A stretch of 64,000 nucleotides of DNA, from assembly GCF_003205295.1 (NCBI RefSeq), contig NZ_QJRP01000006.1, positions 124,001 through 188,000 of the forward strand, read 5' to 3'. Below, in pieces: positions 40,642 to 51,193 of the stretch. Origin of the DNA: Pseudomonas mosselii (GTDB lineage Bacteria; Pseudomonadota; Gammaproteobacteria; Pseudomonadales; Pseudomonadaceae). The notes beneath the pieces are model-generated. The model was given only the letters and a program-made list of their open reading frames with translations. It was not told the origin of the DNA and made no database searches. Made by a program: the position numbers and the translations under genes. Each line of letters starts with the position of its first letter. The stretch's first letter is position 1.

Positions 40642-41169
40642 ATGAAGATTCGTCTGCCACTGCTCGCCCTGGTACTGGGGCTGGGCAGCCCGCTGGTTCA
40701 TGCGCAGATGCTGCAACCCGGTCTATGGGAACTGACCACCAGCAACATGCAGGTCGATGGCAAACCGTTGCCGGACATGGAGTTCATGCTCGGTCAGTTG
40801 AAGAACCTGCCGCCCGAGCAACGGGCGATGATGGAGGGTGCCCTGGCCAAGCAGGGCATCACGGTGGGGGGCAAGGGGGTGCGTTCGTGCCTGACTGCGG
40901 AGCAGGTCAAGACCAATGACATTCCGCTGCAGGATCCGCAGTCGGGGTGCACGCAGAAGATCACCGAGCGCAATGGCAATGTCTGGAAGTTCCAGTTCAG
41001 TTGCCCCAAGGCCCAGGGCAACGGCCAGGCCACCTTCCTCAGCGACCGGGAGTTCCTGACCAAGGTCAACGGCACCTTCAATGCCTCCGGGGTCCAGCAG
41101 CAGGGCAGCATGGACACCCGGGCGGTGTGGCTTGGGAATGACTGTGGAACCGTCAAGCCGCGTACCTGA
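40642..41169 (+). CDS. DUF3617 family secreted protein
   Basis: 175 aa. A signal peptide (MKIRLPLLALVLGLGSPLVHA, cleavage near 21) precedes a body of DUF3617 type: QPGLWELTTSNMQVDGKPLP and cysteines in SCLTAEQV, SGCTQKI, FSCPKA and NDCG. Function unknown; periplasmic location expected. The ribosome site GAGGAGC precedes the ATG. Confidence 0.88.
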   Translation: MKIRLPLLALVLGLGSPLVHAQMLQPGLWELTTSNMQVDGKPLPDMEFMLGQLKNLPPEQRAMMEGALAKQGITVGGKGVRSCLTAEQVKTNDIPLQDPQSGCTQKITERNGNVWKFQFSCPKAQGNGQATFLSDREFLTKVNGTFNASGVQQQGSMDTRAVWLGNDCGTVKPRT

Positions 41170-41173
41170 TCTG

Positions 41174-42055
41174 TCACCAGCGATAACGACTGACCGCCAC
41201 TGCGTCGTGGGCATGCAGGCTCTCTGCATGTTCCACGCGCACGCTGAAGCCGCTCACGCCCGTTAGCGTTCGCAAGGCCGCATGCAGGCGGCGGGCGGCA
41301 TCCTCGCAGAACATCAGGTTCTGTCCGTTGGCCAGGGCAAAGGCCTGCTCGTCGGCGCGCTTTACTGCCGTCTGTACGGCCGTGCCCAAAGCTGCCTCCG
41401 CAGTCTCGATCAACTCGGTCAGCCTGAACTCGTCGCCGTCCAGGCGGACTTGCAGCTTGGCCAAGCTCCTCTGGCTGTGGGGTGTCGCAACGATGCCGTC
41501 GCTGCTGCCAAGCCATTGGCGAACACGCTCCCGCTCCAGCGACTGGCCAGCGAAGTCCCGGTCGAACTGCACCTGGATCAACTGCCTGGCCAGCGCCGCC
41601 GAGCATGGGCAGGTCGAGGAGTAGGCAATGTGTACCGATAGTTCCACGTGGAACATTTCATCTTTCAGCTGGGCATCGATGCTCACCGGGTAGCGTTTCC
41701 AGCCTGCCAGTGGGCTGACCAGCGCCGGGCGCTTGAGCAGGTGATCGAACGCCAGGCGCAGGTAGGCGGTGTTCGAAAGGCCTTCGTGGCTGGCGAGAAA
41801 ATGCTCGAGCGTCCGGCGAATCAGCCGTGGACTCAAGGCTTGCTGCTCCAGCGCTTCCAGCGCCAGGTACAACCGTGACATGTGGATGCCCCGGGCTGCG
41901 CCGTCATCCAGGCTCACGCCGGCATCGGCGTGTGCGCCGAGGCTGCGTCCGTCGACCAGCAGTGGCAGGGCGATACCGCACATGCCGACCCAGTCCAGCG
42001 GCAGTGCCTGCTGGCTGCTCTGTGCGGCGATGTCGGGAAGGGCGAGGCTAGACAT
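41174..42055 (-). CDS. folE2: GTP cyclohydrolase FolE2 (type IB)
   Basis: 293 aa. FolE2 makes dihydroneopterin triphosphate from GTP for folate synthesis and, unlike FolE, does not need zinc. The family core SVHIAYSSTCPCSAALARQLI with the conserved Cys is visible. It is typically expressed under zinc limitation, fitting its place beside a Zur-type site and COG0523 genes. A parS site lies in the coding sequence, read as EMFHVELS. Confidence 0.93.
   Translation of the reverse strand: MSSLALPDIAAQSSQQALPLDWVGMCGIALPLLVDGRSLGAHADAGVSLDDGAARGIHMSRLYLALEALEQQALSPRLIRRTLEHFLASHEGLSNTAYLRLAFDHLLKRPALVSPLAGWKRYPVSIDAQLKDEMFHVELSVHIAYSSTCPCSAALARQLIQVQFDRDFAGQSLERERVRQWLGSSDGIVATPHSQRSLAKLQVRLDGDEFRLTELIETAEAALGTAVQTAVKRADEQAFALANGQNLMFCEDAARRLHAALRTLTGVSGFSVRVEHAESLHAHDAVAVSRYRW
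41640..41655. promoter_or_regulatory. parS: parS centromere site, 15 of 16 match
   Basis: AGTTCCACGTGGAACA differs from the perfect parS at the first base. It lies inside folE2, about 37 kb from oriC. Confidence 0.85.
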
Positions 42056-42079
42056 GAAAGGATCCTGAAGTGATGGCAG

Positions 42080-42457
42080 TCAGCGGCAACCGCCGACAAG
42101 GCTGCAGTGCAGGTTGAAGCGTTGACCACTGGAGCTGGAGACACGGTTGAGGGTGGTCCAGCCGATGCGGCGGCTGTAACCCACCCAGGCTTCACCGTCG
42201 CTGGCCAGCCCGGTGAAGAAGGTCAGCGTGCCGTAGCGGCTGTTGGTCTGAGCCCACAGGCGTTTGCCTGCCACTTCGTAGCCACGCAGGTAGAAGGTGC
42301 TGCCTTCGGTACGCACGCTGTAGTAGTTGCCCTGGCCATCCTGGCAGGCGAGCAAGGTCGCGCTGCGGGTGCACAGAGCGAGCTCGGTGTGGGGCATGGC
42401 GAAGAGCTGCGTGGATACTGCGAGCAGCAGCAAGGCAGCGAGGCCGGATGATTTCAT
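42080..42457 (-). CDS. Small secreted protein of unknown function
   Basis: 125 aa. A signal peptide (MKSSGLAALLLLAVSTQLFAMP, cleavage near 20) and four cysteines (two near the start, CTRSATLLAC, and two at the end, HCSLVGGC) suggest a small disulfide-bonded periplasmic protein. It lies 24 bases upstream of folE2 on the same strand and next to the Zur-type palindrome, so it probably belongs to the zinc-starvation set. No family was recognised. Confidence 0.8.
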   Translation of the reverse strand: MKSSGLAALLLLAVSTQLFAMPHTELALCTRSATLLACQDGQGNYYSVRTEGSTFYLRGYEVAGKRLWAQTNSRYGTLTFFTGLASDGEAWVGYSRRIGWTTLNRVSSSSGQRFNLHCSLVGGCR

Positions 42458-42506
42458 GACGCTCTCCAGACAACCGTTCGGTCGACACGGCTTGGCGAAA
42501 TTGTAT

Positions 42507-42521
42507 TGTTATAATATAACA
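42507..42521. promoter_or_regulatory. Zur-type operator between divergent zinc genes
   Basis: TGTTATAATATAACA is a perfect palindrome with 7-bp arms and matches the gamma-proteobacterial Zur core GTTATANTATAAC. It lies 46 bases before the COG0523 gene and about 50 bases before the divergent secreted-protein/folE2 unit. Confidence 0.85.
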
Positions 42522-42567
42522 TTGTGCAATGCATCGATTCGAATGCGCCTGCCCGATGAGGTTAGTC

Positions 42568-43772
<1,205 letters not shown>

Positions 43773-43776
<4 letters not shown>

Positions 43777-44387
43777 CTGTGGATATCCGCCAGGTGTTCG
43801 GTGAATCGCCCCAGGTGATGACCGACATTCTTCAGGATGGTGTCAACTTGGCGGTCTGGCAGCGCCGCCTGCCGGCCCAGGTGGAGGACTTCGCCAACCT
43901 GGTGCTCAGCCTTGGCCAGTCCCTGGCCGATGAGCGGGTGATCGAGGTGGATGAACGCCACCCGCCAGCCTTGCCCGGTTTGCTCAGGGAGGCCGCCGAT
44001 CTGCACGGGTATGACGGTTTCGTCGCGGATGTGGCCTGGCTGGTGGCCGCCTATACCTGCCTGCTGGGAGCCCGTCGTCTCGGTGTGCGCGTGCGGGTAC
44101 TGGACGGGGCGATGTGTCCGCGCATGCATGTGGACCATGTGCCGGTGCGCCTGCTCAGTACCTATGCTGGAGCGGGCAGCGAATGGCTGGCAGAAGGTGC
44201 GATCGATCGTTTGTGCTTGCAGCAGTCGCCGCCTGTGGATAACGTTCGGCGCCTGGCGGCAGGAGAGGTGGCCCTGTTCAAGGGGGAGAAGTGGCTGGGC
44301 AACGAGGGGGCAGGATTGGTCCACCGGTCACCGCTGACGCCTGCCGGGGAGCGCCGATTGTTGTTGAGCCTGGACTGGTTGGCATGA
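43773..44387 (+). CDS. DUF1826 domain protein of the zinc cluster
   Basis: 204 aa. Body with [50 protein letters not shown] and LVHRSPL. The HxDH-like segment and the RLLL.LDWL end recall a cupin-type oxygenase fold, but the function is unknown. DUF1826 genes are often found beside COG0523 genes in Zur regulons. Start overlaps the previous stop (ATGA). Confidence 0.85.
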
Positions 44388-44439
44388 ACTGCGGGGCCCG
44401 GCGGTATAGACTGCCACCAAGCCACCCCGATACCGAGCC

Positions 44440-45414
44440 ATGCTGCAGAACATTCCCACCCATGTGATCGCCGGCCCCCTTGGCGCCGGCAAGACCAGCC
44501 TGATCCGCCACCTGCTGGACCAGCGTCCGGCTGGCGAGCGCTGGGCCGTGCTGGTCAACGAGTTCGGCCAGGTCGGCCTCGATGCCGCCTTGCTCAGCCG
44601 CGACGAGGCGGGCATCGCCATCGGTGAAGTGGCGGGAGGCTGCCTGTGCTGCGTCAATGGCGCACCGTTCCAGGTGGGGCTTGGCCGCTTGCTGCGCAAG
44701 GCGCGCCCGGACCGCCTGTTCATCGAGCCGTCCGGCCTCGGTCACCCGGTCGAGTTGCTGGAGCAGCTGGGGCGTGCACCCTGGACTGGCGTACTGTCGG
44801 TCCAGCCACTGCTGATGGTGCTGGATGCCGCGGCCCTGGCCCGGGGGGACGTCCTGCCCGAGGCTCAGCGCCAGGCACTGGTGAAGGCGGGGTTGCTGGT
44901 GTTCAACAAGGCGAACGTTGTGGATGAAGCCGAACGCTTGTTGATAACTGCATCACTACCCGCAATACCAGCGCACTGGACGAATCACGGGGTACTGCCG
45001 CTTGCTGCATTGCCTGTTTCAGCTCCCGTGGCATCGGGCACTGTTGACTATGGCAGCCTGCCTGTGGATAACGGCGCAGTGCCGTTGCCCACCCTGTGGA
45101 GCGATCCGCGACAGCCGATTTGCCAGTTTCAGCAGGGGGAGGGAGGTTGGAGCGTCGGCTGGCGCTGGCATCCCGACCAGTGCTTCGACGAGGCCGTGCT
45201 ACGCGGTGTTCTCGAGCAATGGCCATGGCGCCGGGCGAAGGGTGTTATCCACAGCACCGAAGGCTGGCAGTCGTTCAACGGCCTGGAAGGCGGGACGCTG
45301 GAGTGGCGTTCCAGCGAATGGCGCAAGGACTCGCGCATCGAGCTGATCTTCGATCGACCGCAACCCTTGCAGGCCCTGCAAGCAGCCATCGGCGACTGCC
45401 CGCTGATCCGTTGA
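44440..45414 (+). CDS. Second COG0523 GTPase (CobW/YeiR-like)
   Basis: 324 aa. P-loop GPLGAGKTSLI (about 13-23), GGCLCC metal motif, EPSGLGHP, and a shortened CobW_C end. It is smaller than the ZigA-type paralogue upstream. Being 52 bases after DUF1826 on the same strand, it is probably in the same zinc-starvation transcript. Perfect DnaA boxes lie at 45063-45071 and 45245-45253. Confidence 0.88.
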   Translation: MLQNIPTHVIAGPLGAGKTSLIRHLLDQRPAGERWAVLVNEFGQVGLDAALLSRDEAGIAIGEVAGGCLCCVNGAPFQVGLGRLLRKARPDRLFIEPSGLGHPVELLEQLGRAPWTGVLSVQPLLMVLDAAALARGDVLPEAQRQALVKAGLLVFNKANVVDEAERLLITASLPAIPAHWTNHGVLPLAALPVSAPVASGTVDYGSLPVDNGAVPLPTLWSDPRQPICQFQQGEGGWSVGWRWHPDQCFDEAVLRGVLEQWPWRRAKGVIHSTEGWQSFNGLEGGTLEWRSSEWRKDSRIELIFDRPQPLQALQAAIGDCPLIR

Positions 45415-45807
45415 TCAATTGCGCCAGCGGTTGTGTTCCTGGCGCCACTGCTGCATCTCGATGACGTTGTCGGTACGCGGCGGGGTCTTGATCTCGAACG
45501 GATAGGGCGCGAGTTCGATCTGCATGGTGTGGGCGCCGAACTGGGTGACGGTACCGGGGTGGCGCTGTTCACCGGTGACGGTGAACTCGAAGTTGTAGAT
45601 GCGCGCCAGGCGCTTCCTGCCATTGGCGTCGCGCACAAAGGCGATGCGCTTGAGCGCCACGGCGTCGTCGAGCAACTCCAGGTCGAGCTTGGCGCAATGC
45701 TGCTTGACCCGTGCCAGGGCCTTTTCGCGCAGCCCGTGGTTGTGCCACAGCCAGGCGCCTGCGGTCGCCACCAGCATCAGGACGAAGAGGTTTTCCAGGG
45801 TCAGCAT
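45415..45807 (-). CDS. DUF3301 family small membrane-anchored protein
   Basis: 130 aa. One N-terminal hydrophobic helix ([18 protein letters not shown]) is followed by a charged body with [17 protein letters not shown] and [14 protein letters not shown], typical of DUF3301. Function unknown. Its end touches the end of the COG0523 gene, convergent. Confidence 0.85.
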   Translation of the reverse strand: MLTLENLFVLMLVATAGAWLWHNHGLREKALARVKQHCAKLDLELLDDAVALKRIAFVRDANGRKRLARIYNFEFTVTGEQRHPGTVTQFGAHTMQIELAPYPFEIKTPPRTDNVIEMQQWRQEHNRWRN

Positions 45808-45927
45808 TTGCGTAAGCTCCAGACAGGTCGATCCAGCTTAACTGCGTCTCTGGCCTGTCGTACAGATGGCAATCGGGTTCATACTGCGGGCCGCACACTT
45901 ATTCACACAGTTTCGGAATCGTCCCGC

Positions 45928-46800
45928 ATGAAACGTACGCCGCACCTGCTCGCCATTCAGTCCCACGTGGTCTTTGGACACGCCGGCAACAGCGCCGCGG
46001 TGTTTCCCATGCAGCGGGTCGGGGTCAACGTCTGGCCGCTCAACACCGTACAGTTCTCCAACCATACTCAGTATGGACAGTGGGCTGGGGAAGTGCTTGC
46101 CCCAGCGCAAATTCCCGCGTTGGTGGAAGGCATTTCCAATATCGGTGAGCTGGGCCATTGCGATGCGGTGTTGTCGGGCTACCTGGGCAGTGCCGAGCAG
46201 GGGCGGGCGATCCTGGCCGGCGTCGAGCGGATCAAGGCGGTCAATCCCAAGGCCCTGTACCTGTGCGACCCGGTCATGGGGCATGCCGAGAAGGGCTGCA
46301 TCGTACCGGCAGAGGTCAGCGAGTTCCTGCTCGAGGAGGCGGTCGCCAAGGCCGATATCCTGTGCCCGAACCAGCTCGAGCTGGACAGTTTCTGTGGCCG
46401 TCGCGCGCAGTCGCTGGAAGATTGCGTGGGCATGGCGCGCGGGTTGCTGGAGCGCGGGCCGCAGGTGGTGCTGGTCAAGCACCTGAATTATCCACAGCGG
46501 GCGGACGACGCCTTCGAGATGCTGCTGGTGACCCGCGATGCCAGCTGGCACCTGCGCCGGCCCTTGCTGGCCTTCCCACGCCAGCCGGTGGGCGTGGGCG
46601 ACCTGACCTCCGGGCTGTTCCTCGCCCGCGTGCTGCTGGGCGACGACTGGTTGCAGGCCTTCGAATTCACCGCCGCCGCCGTGCATGAGGTGCTGCTGGA
46701 AACCCAGGCTTGTACCAGCTATGAACTGCAGCTGGTACGGGCCCAGGATCGCATCGCCCATCCACGTGTACGCTTCGAGGCGCAGCGTTTGCTCTACTAG
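45928..46800 (+). CDS. pdxY: Pyridoxal kinase PdxY
   Basis: 290 aa from the ATG giving [24 protein letters not shown]. It phosphorylates pyridoxal to PLP. The ribokinase-family core [21 protein letters not shown] and the C-terminal [17 protein letters not shown] with the catalytic Asp are present. It overlaps the convergent thioesterase by 4 bases. A DnaA box is at 46488-46496. Confidence 0.95.
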   Translation: MKRTPHLLAIQSHVVFGHAGNSAAVFPMQRVGVNVWPLNTVQFSNHTQYGQWAGEVLAPAQIPALVEGISNIGELGHCDAVLSGYLGSAEQGRAILAGVERIKAVNPKALYLCDPVMGHAEKGCIVPAEVSEFLLEEAVAKADILCPNQLELDSFCGRRAQSLEDCVGMARGLLERGPQVVLVKHLNYPQRADDAFEMLLVTRDASWHLRRPLLAFPRQPVGVGDLTSGLFLARVLLGDDWLQAFEFTAAAVHEVLLETQACTSYELQLVRAQDRIAHPRVRFEAQRLLY

Positions 46801-47282
46801 ATCGAATCGGTCTTGAGGTTCTGGTAGCGCTGCTCCAGCTCCTGGCGGATCTGGCGGCGTTGCTGGCCTTGCAGGAAGCGGCGTTTCTCCTCGCTGCTCT
46901 GCGGCTGGCGCGGTGGCACCTTCACCGGGCGGCGGTCGTCGTCCACCGCGACCATGGTGAAGAAGCAACTGTTGGAGTGGCGCACCGAACGCTCGCGGAT
47001 GTTCTCGGTGACCACCTTGATGCCCACCTCCATCGAGGTGTTGCCGGTGTAGTTGACCGAGGCCAGGAAGGTCACCAGTTCGCCGACATGTACCGGTTCG
47101 CGGAAGATCACCTGATCCACCGACAAGGTCACCACATAGGTGCCGGCATAGCGGCTGGCGCAGGCATAGGCGACTTCGTCGAGGTACTTGAGCAGGGTGC
47201 CGCCGTGTACGTTGCCAGAGAAGTTGGCCATGTCCGGTGTCATCAGGACGGTCATGGTCAGCTGGGCGTTTCCAGGTTCCAT
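46797..47282 (-). CDS. Acyl-CoA thioesterase, hotdog fold
   Basis: 161 aa from the ATG giving [28 protein letters not shown]. The hotdog core [24 protein letters not shown] and [16 protein letters not shown] matches the BFIT/YciA-type acyl-CoA hydrolases; the Asp/Glu in the helix is catalytic in this family. The frame stays open 73 codons upstream without resembling the family, so a longer start is less likely. Confidence 0.85.
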   Translation of the reverse strand: MEPGNAQLTMTVLMTPDMANFSGNVHGGTLLKYLDEVAYACASRYAGTYVVTLSVDQVIFREPVHVGELVTFLASVNYTGNTSMEVGIKVVTENIRERSVRHSNSCFFTMVAVDDDRRPVKVPPRQPQSSEEKRRFLQGQQRRQIRQELEQRYQNLKTDSI

Positions 47283-47608
47283 AGAGAGCTCACGGTGAAT
47301 TTGCACGGATTCGGGGCGGGTATCTGCAGACACTTCTGTTTCCCCTCGTAGAGGTTTCCCATCCTGGTACGGGACGTCGGCTGACGCTCCATCGTCACGC
47401 CAATCTTGCCATCGGCGGTGTCGAATCGGCCGATCTGTTTCTACATATTGCATCGGCAATTTGTGGCAAGGCGCGATGTTAACCTGACGACGCCCATGCA
47501 ACGTGGGATTTTGCGTCTATCACAACAGTATGTGCCTGCTCCGCGCCGAAGGATCGTCCGGCAGAGGAGCGGTTCGCCCCGAGTACCGAAAACAAGGAGT
47601 ATCACGCC
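47283..47608. other. Divergent intergenic region, thioesterase to antiporter
   Basis: About 326 bp. It should hold promoters for both neighbours. An AAGGAG ribosome site precedes the antiporter ATG. No repeat, RNA gene or operator was recognised. Confidence 0.4.
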
Positions 47609-49369
47609 ATGCATGCCATCAGCTTCATCCAGGACCTGGCGGTGATCATGCTGGTTGCCGGGGTGGTCACCATCCTTTTTCATCGCCTCAAGCAGCCGGT
47701 GGTGCTGGGCTACATCGTCGCCGGCTTCATCATCGGTCCACACACGCCGCCGTTCGGCCTGATCCACGACGAAGACACCATCAAGACCCTGGCCGAACTT
47801 GGGGTGATCTTCCTGATGTTCTGCCTGGGCCTGGAGTTCAGCCTGCGCAAGCTGTTCAAGGTCGGCGCCACGGCTTTCATCGCCGCGTTCCTGGAAATCG
47901 TCCTGATGATCTGGATCGGTTTCGAGATCGGTCGCTGGTTCGGCTGGAACACCATGGATTCGCTGTTCCTCGGGGCGATCCTGGCGATCTCCTCGACCAC
48001 CATCATCGTCAAGGCGCTCAACGACCTGAAGATGAAAAACGAGCGTTTCGCCCAGCTGATCTTCGGCGTGCTGATCGTCGAGGACATCCTCGGCATCGGC
48101 ATCATCGCGCTGCTGTCGGGGATCGCCGTCAGCGGCTCGGTGAGCTCCGGCGAAGTGTTCTCCACCGTGGGCAAGCTGTCGCTGTTCATGATCGTCGCGC
48201 TGGTCATCGGCATCCTGCTGGTGCCGCGGCTGCTGGCTTACGTGGCGAAATTCGAAAGCAACGAGATGCTGCTGATCACCGTGCTGGGCCTGTGTTTCGG
48301 CTTCTGCCTGCTGGTGGTCAAGCTCGAGTACAGCATGGTGCTCGGTGCCTTCCTGATCGGCGCGATCATGGCCGAGTCGCGCCAGTTGCTGAAAATCGAA
48401 CGGCTGATCGAGCCGGTTCGCGACCTGTTCAGCGCCATCTTCTTCGTCGCCATCGGTCTGATGATCGACCCGTCGATCCTGGTCGAGTACGCCTGGCCTA
48501 TCGTGGTCATCACCCTGGCGGTGGTGCTGGGCAAGATGCTCTCCTGCGGCATGGGCGCGTTCATCGCCGGCAACGACGGGCGCACCTCGTTGCGCGTGGG
48601 GATGGGGCTTTCGCAGATCGGCGAATTCTCCTTCATCATCGCCGCCCTGGGGGTGACCTTGCAGGTCACCAGTGACTTTCTCTATCCGGTCGCTGTGGCG
48701 GTGTCGGCCATTACGACCTTGCTGACGCCGTACCTGATCCGGGCTGCTGACCCGCTGTCGATAAGGTTGGGCAAGGTAGTACCGAGCCGCGTGGCACGGG
48801 TGCTGTCGCTGTACGGCGAGTGGCTACGCAGCATCCAGCCACAGGGTGAGGGAGCCATGCTGGCGGCGATGATCCGGCGCATTCTGCTGCAGGTCGGGGT
48901 CAACCTGGCGCTGGTGATCGCGATCTTCTTCAGTGGCGGTTACTTCGCCGGGCGCATTGGCATCTGGTTGAGCGAGTGGGTGGCGGATGCCGGCCAGCAG
49001 AAGGCGATGATCTGGGGCGCGGCATTGCTGCTGTCGCTGCCGTTCCTGATTGCGGCGTACCGCAAGCTCAAGGCGTTGTCGATGCTGTTGGCGGAGATGG
49101 GCGTCAAGCCCGAGATGGCCGGGCGGCATACCCAGCGGGTACGGCGGGTGATCGCCGAGGTGATTCCGCTGCTGTCACTGCTGGTGATCTTCCTGCTGCT
49201 GTCGGCCTTGTCGGCAAGTATCCTGCCGACCAGCGAACTGCTGCTGGTCATCGTGGTGGTGGCGGCGGTGGTGGTGGCGCTGCTGTGGCGCTGGTTGATC
49301 CGGGTGCATACGCGGATGCAGGTGGCGTTGCTGGAGACGCTGGAGAACAGCCGCGATCATTCGCACTGA
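47609..49369 (+). CDS. CPA2-family cation:proton antiporter (Kef/YbaL-like)
   Basis: 586 aa with about 12 N-terminal helices of the Na_H_Exchanger domain (QPVVLGYIVAGFIIGPH, LGVIFLMFCLGLEFSLRKL, ISSTTIIVKAL, GVLIVEDILGIGIIALL with the Asp pair region) and four more hydrophobic segments after residue 430. There is no TrkA_N nucleotide-binding domain, so it is not regulated like KefB/C. Potassium or sodium efflux is likely; the ion is not readable. Confidence 0.88.
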   Translation: MHAISFIQDLAVIMLVAGVVTILFHRLKQPVVLGYIVAGFIIGPHTPPFGLIHDEDTIKTLAELGVIFLMFCLGLEFSLRKLFKVGATAFIAAFLEIVLMIWIGFEIGRWFGWNTMDSLFLGAILAISSTTIIVKALNDLKMKNERFAQLIFGVLIVEDILGIGIIALLSGIAVSGSVSSGEVFSTVGKLSLFMIVALVIGILLVPRLLAYVAKFESNEMLLITVLGLCFGFCLLVVKLEYSMVLGAFLIGAIMAESRQLLKIERLIEPVRDLFSAIFFVAIGLMIDPSILVEYAWPIVVITLAVVLGKMLSCGMGAFIAGNDGRTSLRVGMGLSQIGEFSFIIAALGVTLQVTSDFLYPVAVAVSAITTLLTPYLIRAADPLSIRLGKVVPSRVARVLSLYGEWLRSIQPQGEGAMLAAMIRRILLQVGVNLALVIAIFFSGGYFAGRIGIWLSEWVADAGQQKAMIWGAALLLSLPFLIAAYRKLKALSMLLAEMGVKPEMAGRHTQRVRRVIAEVIPLLSLLVIFLLLSALSASILPTSELLLVIVVVAAVVVALLWRWLIRVHTRMQVALLETLENSRDHSH

Positions 49370-49512
49370 GCGGGCGGTTAACGCTTTCTGCGCAAGATTT
49401 CACCGTCGTCCGAGGGGATGGAGCGGTAGCAGTGTCGCCAGGCGCAGAGAGCCTGGCGATTCTACGAGTGATTGGTAGCTATAAGCCATCACTTTGTGCG
49501 GGTATTTCTCAT

Positions 49513-49920
49513 TCAGCTTTCCAGCCAGACATCCCGTGCCCAGTGCCAGACCGATTCCCAGCTTTCCTCGGTGACGATTTCTTCTTCGCCGGACCACAGC
49601 ACCACGGTGCCGTCCTCTTCGACGCAGTAGTAGTCGTCTCCGTCCTGGCAGATGGGAATGAGATCGCGGGGCACACCGGCGTCCCAGGCGTTGGCCGCCA
49701 CTTCCGGCAGGTAGGTGTGGGATTGCGGATCGGTCACGGTCACCGGCTCGAGGCTACCGTACACCACGTCGCTGACGGTCAGCAGGTATTCCTTGAACAC
49801 GAACGGGATGTTGATGAACAGCTCTTCCTCGATCTCGACCAGCTGATCCTCGTCCGGCAGCTCCAGCGGCACCGGTACCGGCTCGTTGGCTTCACGGAGT
49901 TGTTCGATCACTTCTTCCAC
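49513..49920 (-). CDS. SMI1/KNR4 (SUKH) family protein
   Basis: 135 aa, very acidic. Features PLELPDEDQLVEIEEELFINIPFVFKEYLLTVSDVVYG, a Smi1/Knr4-like core, then DDYYCVEEDGTVVLWSGEE and a Trp-rich C-terminus (WESVWHWARDVWLES). SUKH domains include many immunity proteins of contact-dependent toxins, but no toxin gene is adjacent and this form is widespread in Pseudomonas. Confidence 0.8.
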   Translation of the reverse strand: MEEVIEQLREANEPVPVPLELPDEDQLVEIEEELFINIPFVFKEYLLTVSDVVYGSLEPVTVTDPQSHTYLPEVAANAWDAGVPRDLIPICQDGDDYYCVEEDGTVVLWSGEEEIVTEESWESVWHWARDVWLES

Positions 49921-49987
49921 GGTTCACATCCTCTGACCTTATGACAACGCTGCGCGTTATACCCTAGTAGGCCGCTCTGGCAAAAGC

Positions 49988-50022
49988 AAAAACCCCGGGA
50001 CAGGCCCGGGGTTTTTTCTGCA
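49988..50022. terminator. Bidirectional hairpin between SMI1 and Tim44 genes
   Basis: AAAAACCCCGGG acagg CCCGGGGTTTTTT: a perfect GC-rich stem flanked by A and T runs. It terminates the leftward Tim44-domain gene and could act from the other side too. Confidence 0.88.
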
Positions 50023-50033
50023 ACGTGCGACGG

Positions 50034-50882
50034 TTAACCGTTTTGGCGGATACCGGCCAGCAGCCAAGGCTGGTTTTCGCCATGGGCGCGAACCATGTGC
50101 CAGCTTTCGCTGAACGCTTCGCCCTGGTCGAAGCGCGAGGTCTTCGACACGCCACGGAAGGTCAGGGTGGCGTCAGTCTGGTCGGCGCGCTCGTCGACGC
50201 CGTCCAGTTGCACATCGAGGTCGTCGATGTAGGTGGACTGGAAGCCTTCACCCTGGTCAGCGCGCTCGCGCTTGAGGAACTCGAGCATCTGCGGGGTGAC
50301 GAACTCGGCGATCTTGTCCATCTCGTTGGCGTCCCAGTGCTGTTGCAGCGACTGGAAGTGCGAACGGGCGGCGGACAGGAAGCTGGCTTCGTTGAACCAG
50401 GCCGGGGCGTTGATCACAGGCGAGGCGACCGGTGCGGCGGAGCCGCCGAAGATCGACTGCGGGGCGGCCTGCGGCTGGGCTTCGCGCTGGTACGGGGCGT
50501 GGCCGGCGGCAGCGTGTTGCGGCTGCTGCTGGCGACGGCGCGCGGCAATGAAGCGGAAGACCAGGAAGGCGATCAGGCCCATGATCAGGAAATCGAGGAT
50601 CTGCATGCCATCGAAGCCGTCGCCCATGAACATGGAGGCCAGCAGGCCACCGGCGGCGAGGCCGGCGAGTGGGCCCAGCCAGCGCGAGGCACCGCTGGCG
50701 GCGGCAGGTGCGCGGCCAGGGGCGGTCGGGGCGGCGGCAGGCGTGGTCGGGGTGGCCTGGCGGGTCTGGTGGATAGGCGCGGAGCCCGAGCTCTTGCCAC
50801 CACCGAAGCGCTTGGCGTTGGCGTCGAGGCTCAGCGTCAGGCCGACGCAGAGCGCCAGAGCGATGCTAAGAAAACGTTGCAT
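50034..50882 (-). CDS. Tim44-like domain membrane protein
   Basis: 282 aa from the ATG giving MQRFLSIALALCVGLTLSLDANAKRFGGGKS. It has a signal-like N-terminus, an Ala/Pro/Thr-rich low-complexity segment, two membrane helices (LGPLAGLAAGGLLASMFMG; ILDFLIMGLIAFLVFRFIA, about 70-125) and a C-terminal Tim44 domain (about 160-282, WFNEASFLSAARSHFQSLQQHWD). Related bacterial proteins are predicted membrane proteins of unclear role. The frame upstream of the start runs into the extragenic repeat and is not part of the gene. Confidence 0.85.
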   Translation of the reverse strand: MQRFLSIALALCVGLTLSLDANAKRFGGGKSSGSAPIHQTRQATPTTPAAAPTAPGRAPAAASGASRWLGPLAGLAAGGLLASMFMGDGFDGMQILDFLIMGLIAFLVFRFIAARRRQQQPQHAAAGHAPYQREAQPQAAPQSIFGGSAAPVASPVINAPAWFNEASFLSAARSHFQSLQQHWDANEMDKIAEFVTPQMLEFLKRERADQGEGFQSTYIDDLDVQLDGVDERADQTDATLTFRGVSKTSRFDQGEAFSESWHMVRAHGENQPWLLAGIRQNG

Positions 50883-51047
50883 AAGATGGGGATTCCCGTT
50901 TGTGTGGATTGCACGCGCGTCATGGTGCACATGAACTGGCAGACATAGCCAGCGACAAGATGTTTCGAGCTTTTGCTTGATCGTAGGGATGGTAGGGGCC
51001 GTGTGGGAGCAACTGTCTTGCTGAGATTTCTTAACTGGCGTGATCTC

Positions 51048-51165
51048 TGTAGGAGCGGCCTTGCGTCGCGAAAGGGCCGCAAAGCGGCCCCGGCGATCTT
51101 TGCAACAACGCTGAAATCCCGGGGCTGCTGCGCAGCCCTTTCGCGACACAAGGCCGCTCCTACAG
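51048..51165. repeat. Paired extragenic palindrome upstream of uvrD end
   Basis: Ends TGTAGGAGCGGCCTTGCGTCGCGAAAGGG and inverted TTTCGCGACACAAGGCCGCTCCTACA. The core is nearly identical to 36003-36120 but inverted, and both are followed by TTGGCGT(A/T)GTACCTGTNGG. It fills most of the 311-bp gap between the Tim44 and uvrD genes. Confidence 0.9.
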
Positions 51166-51193
51166 GTTGGCGTTGTACCTGTGGGAGCGGCAG

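Noticed and set aside
49513..49920. SMI1/KNR4 protein as immunity gene of a toxin system
   Set aside because: No toxin, secretion or polymorphic-repeat gene is near; flanks are housekeeping genes.
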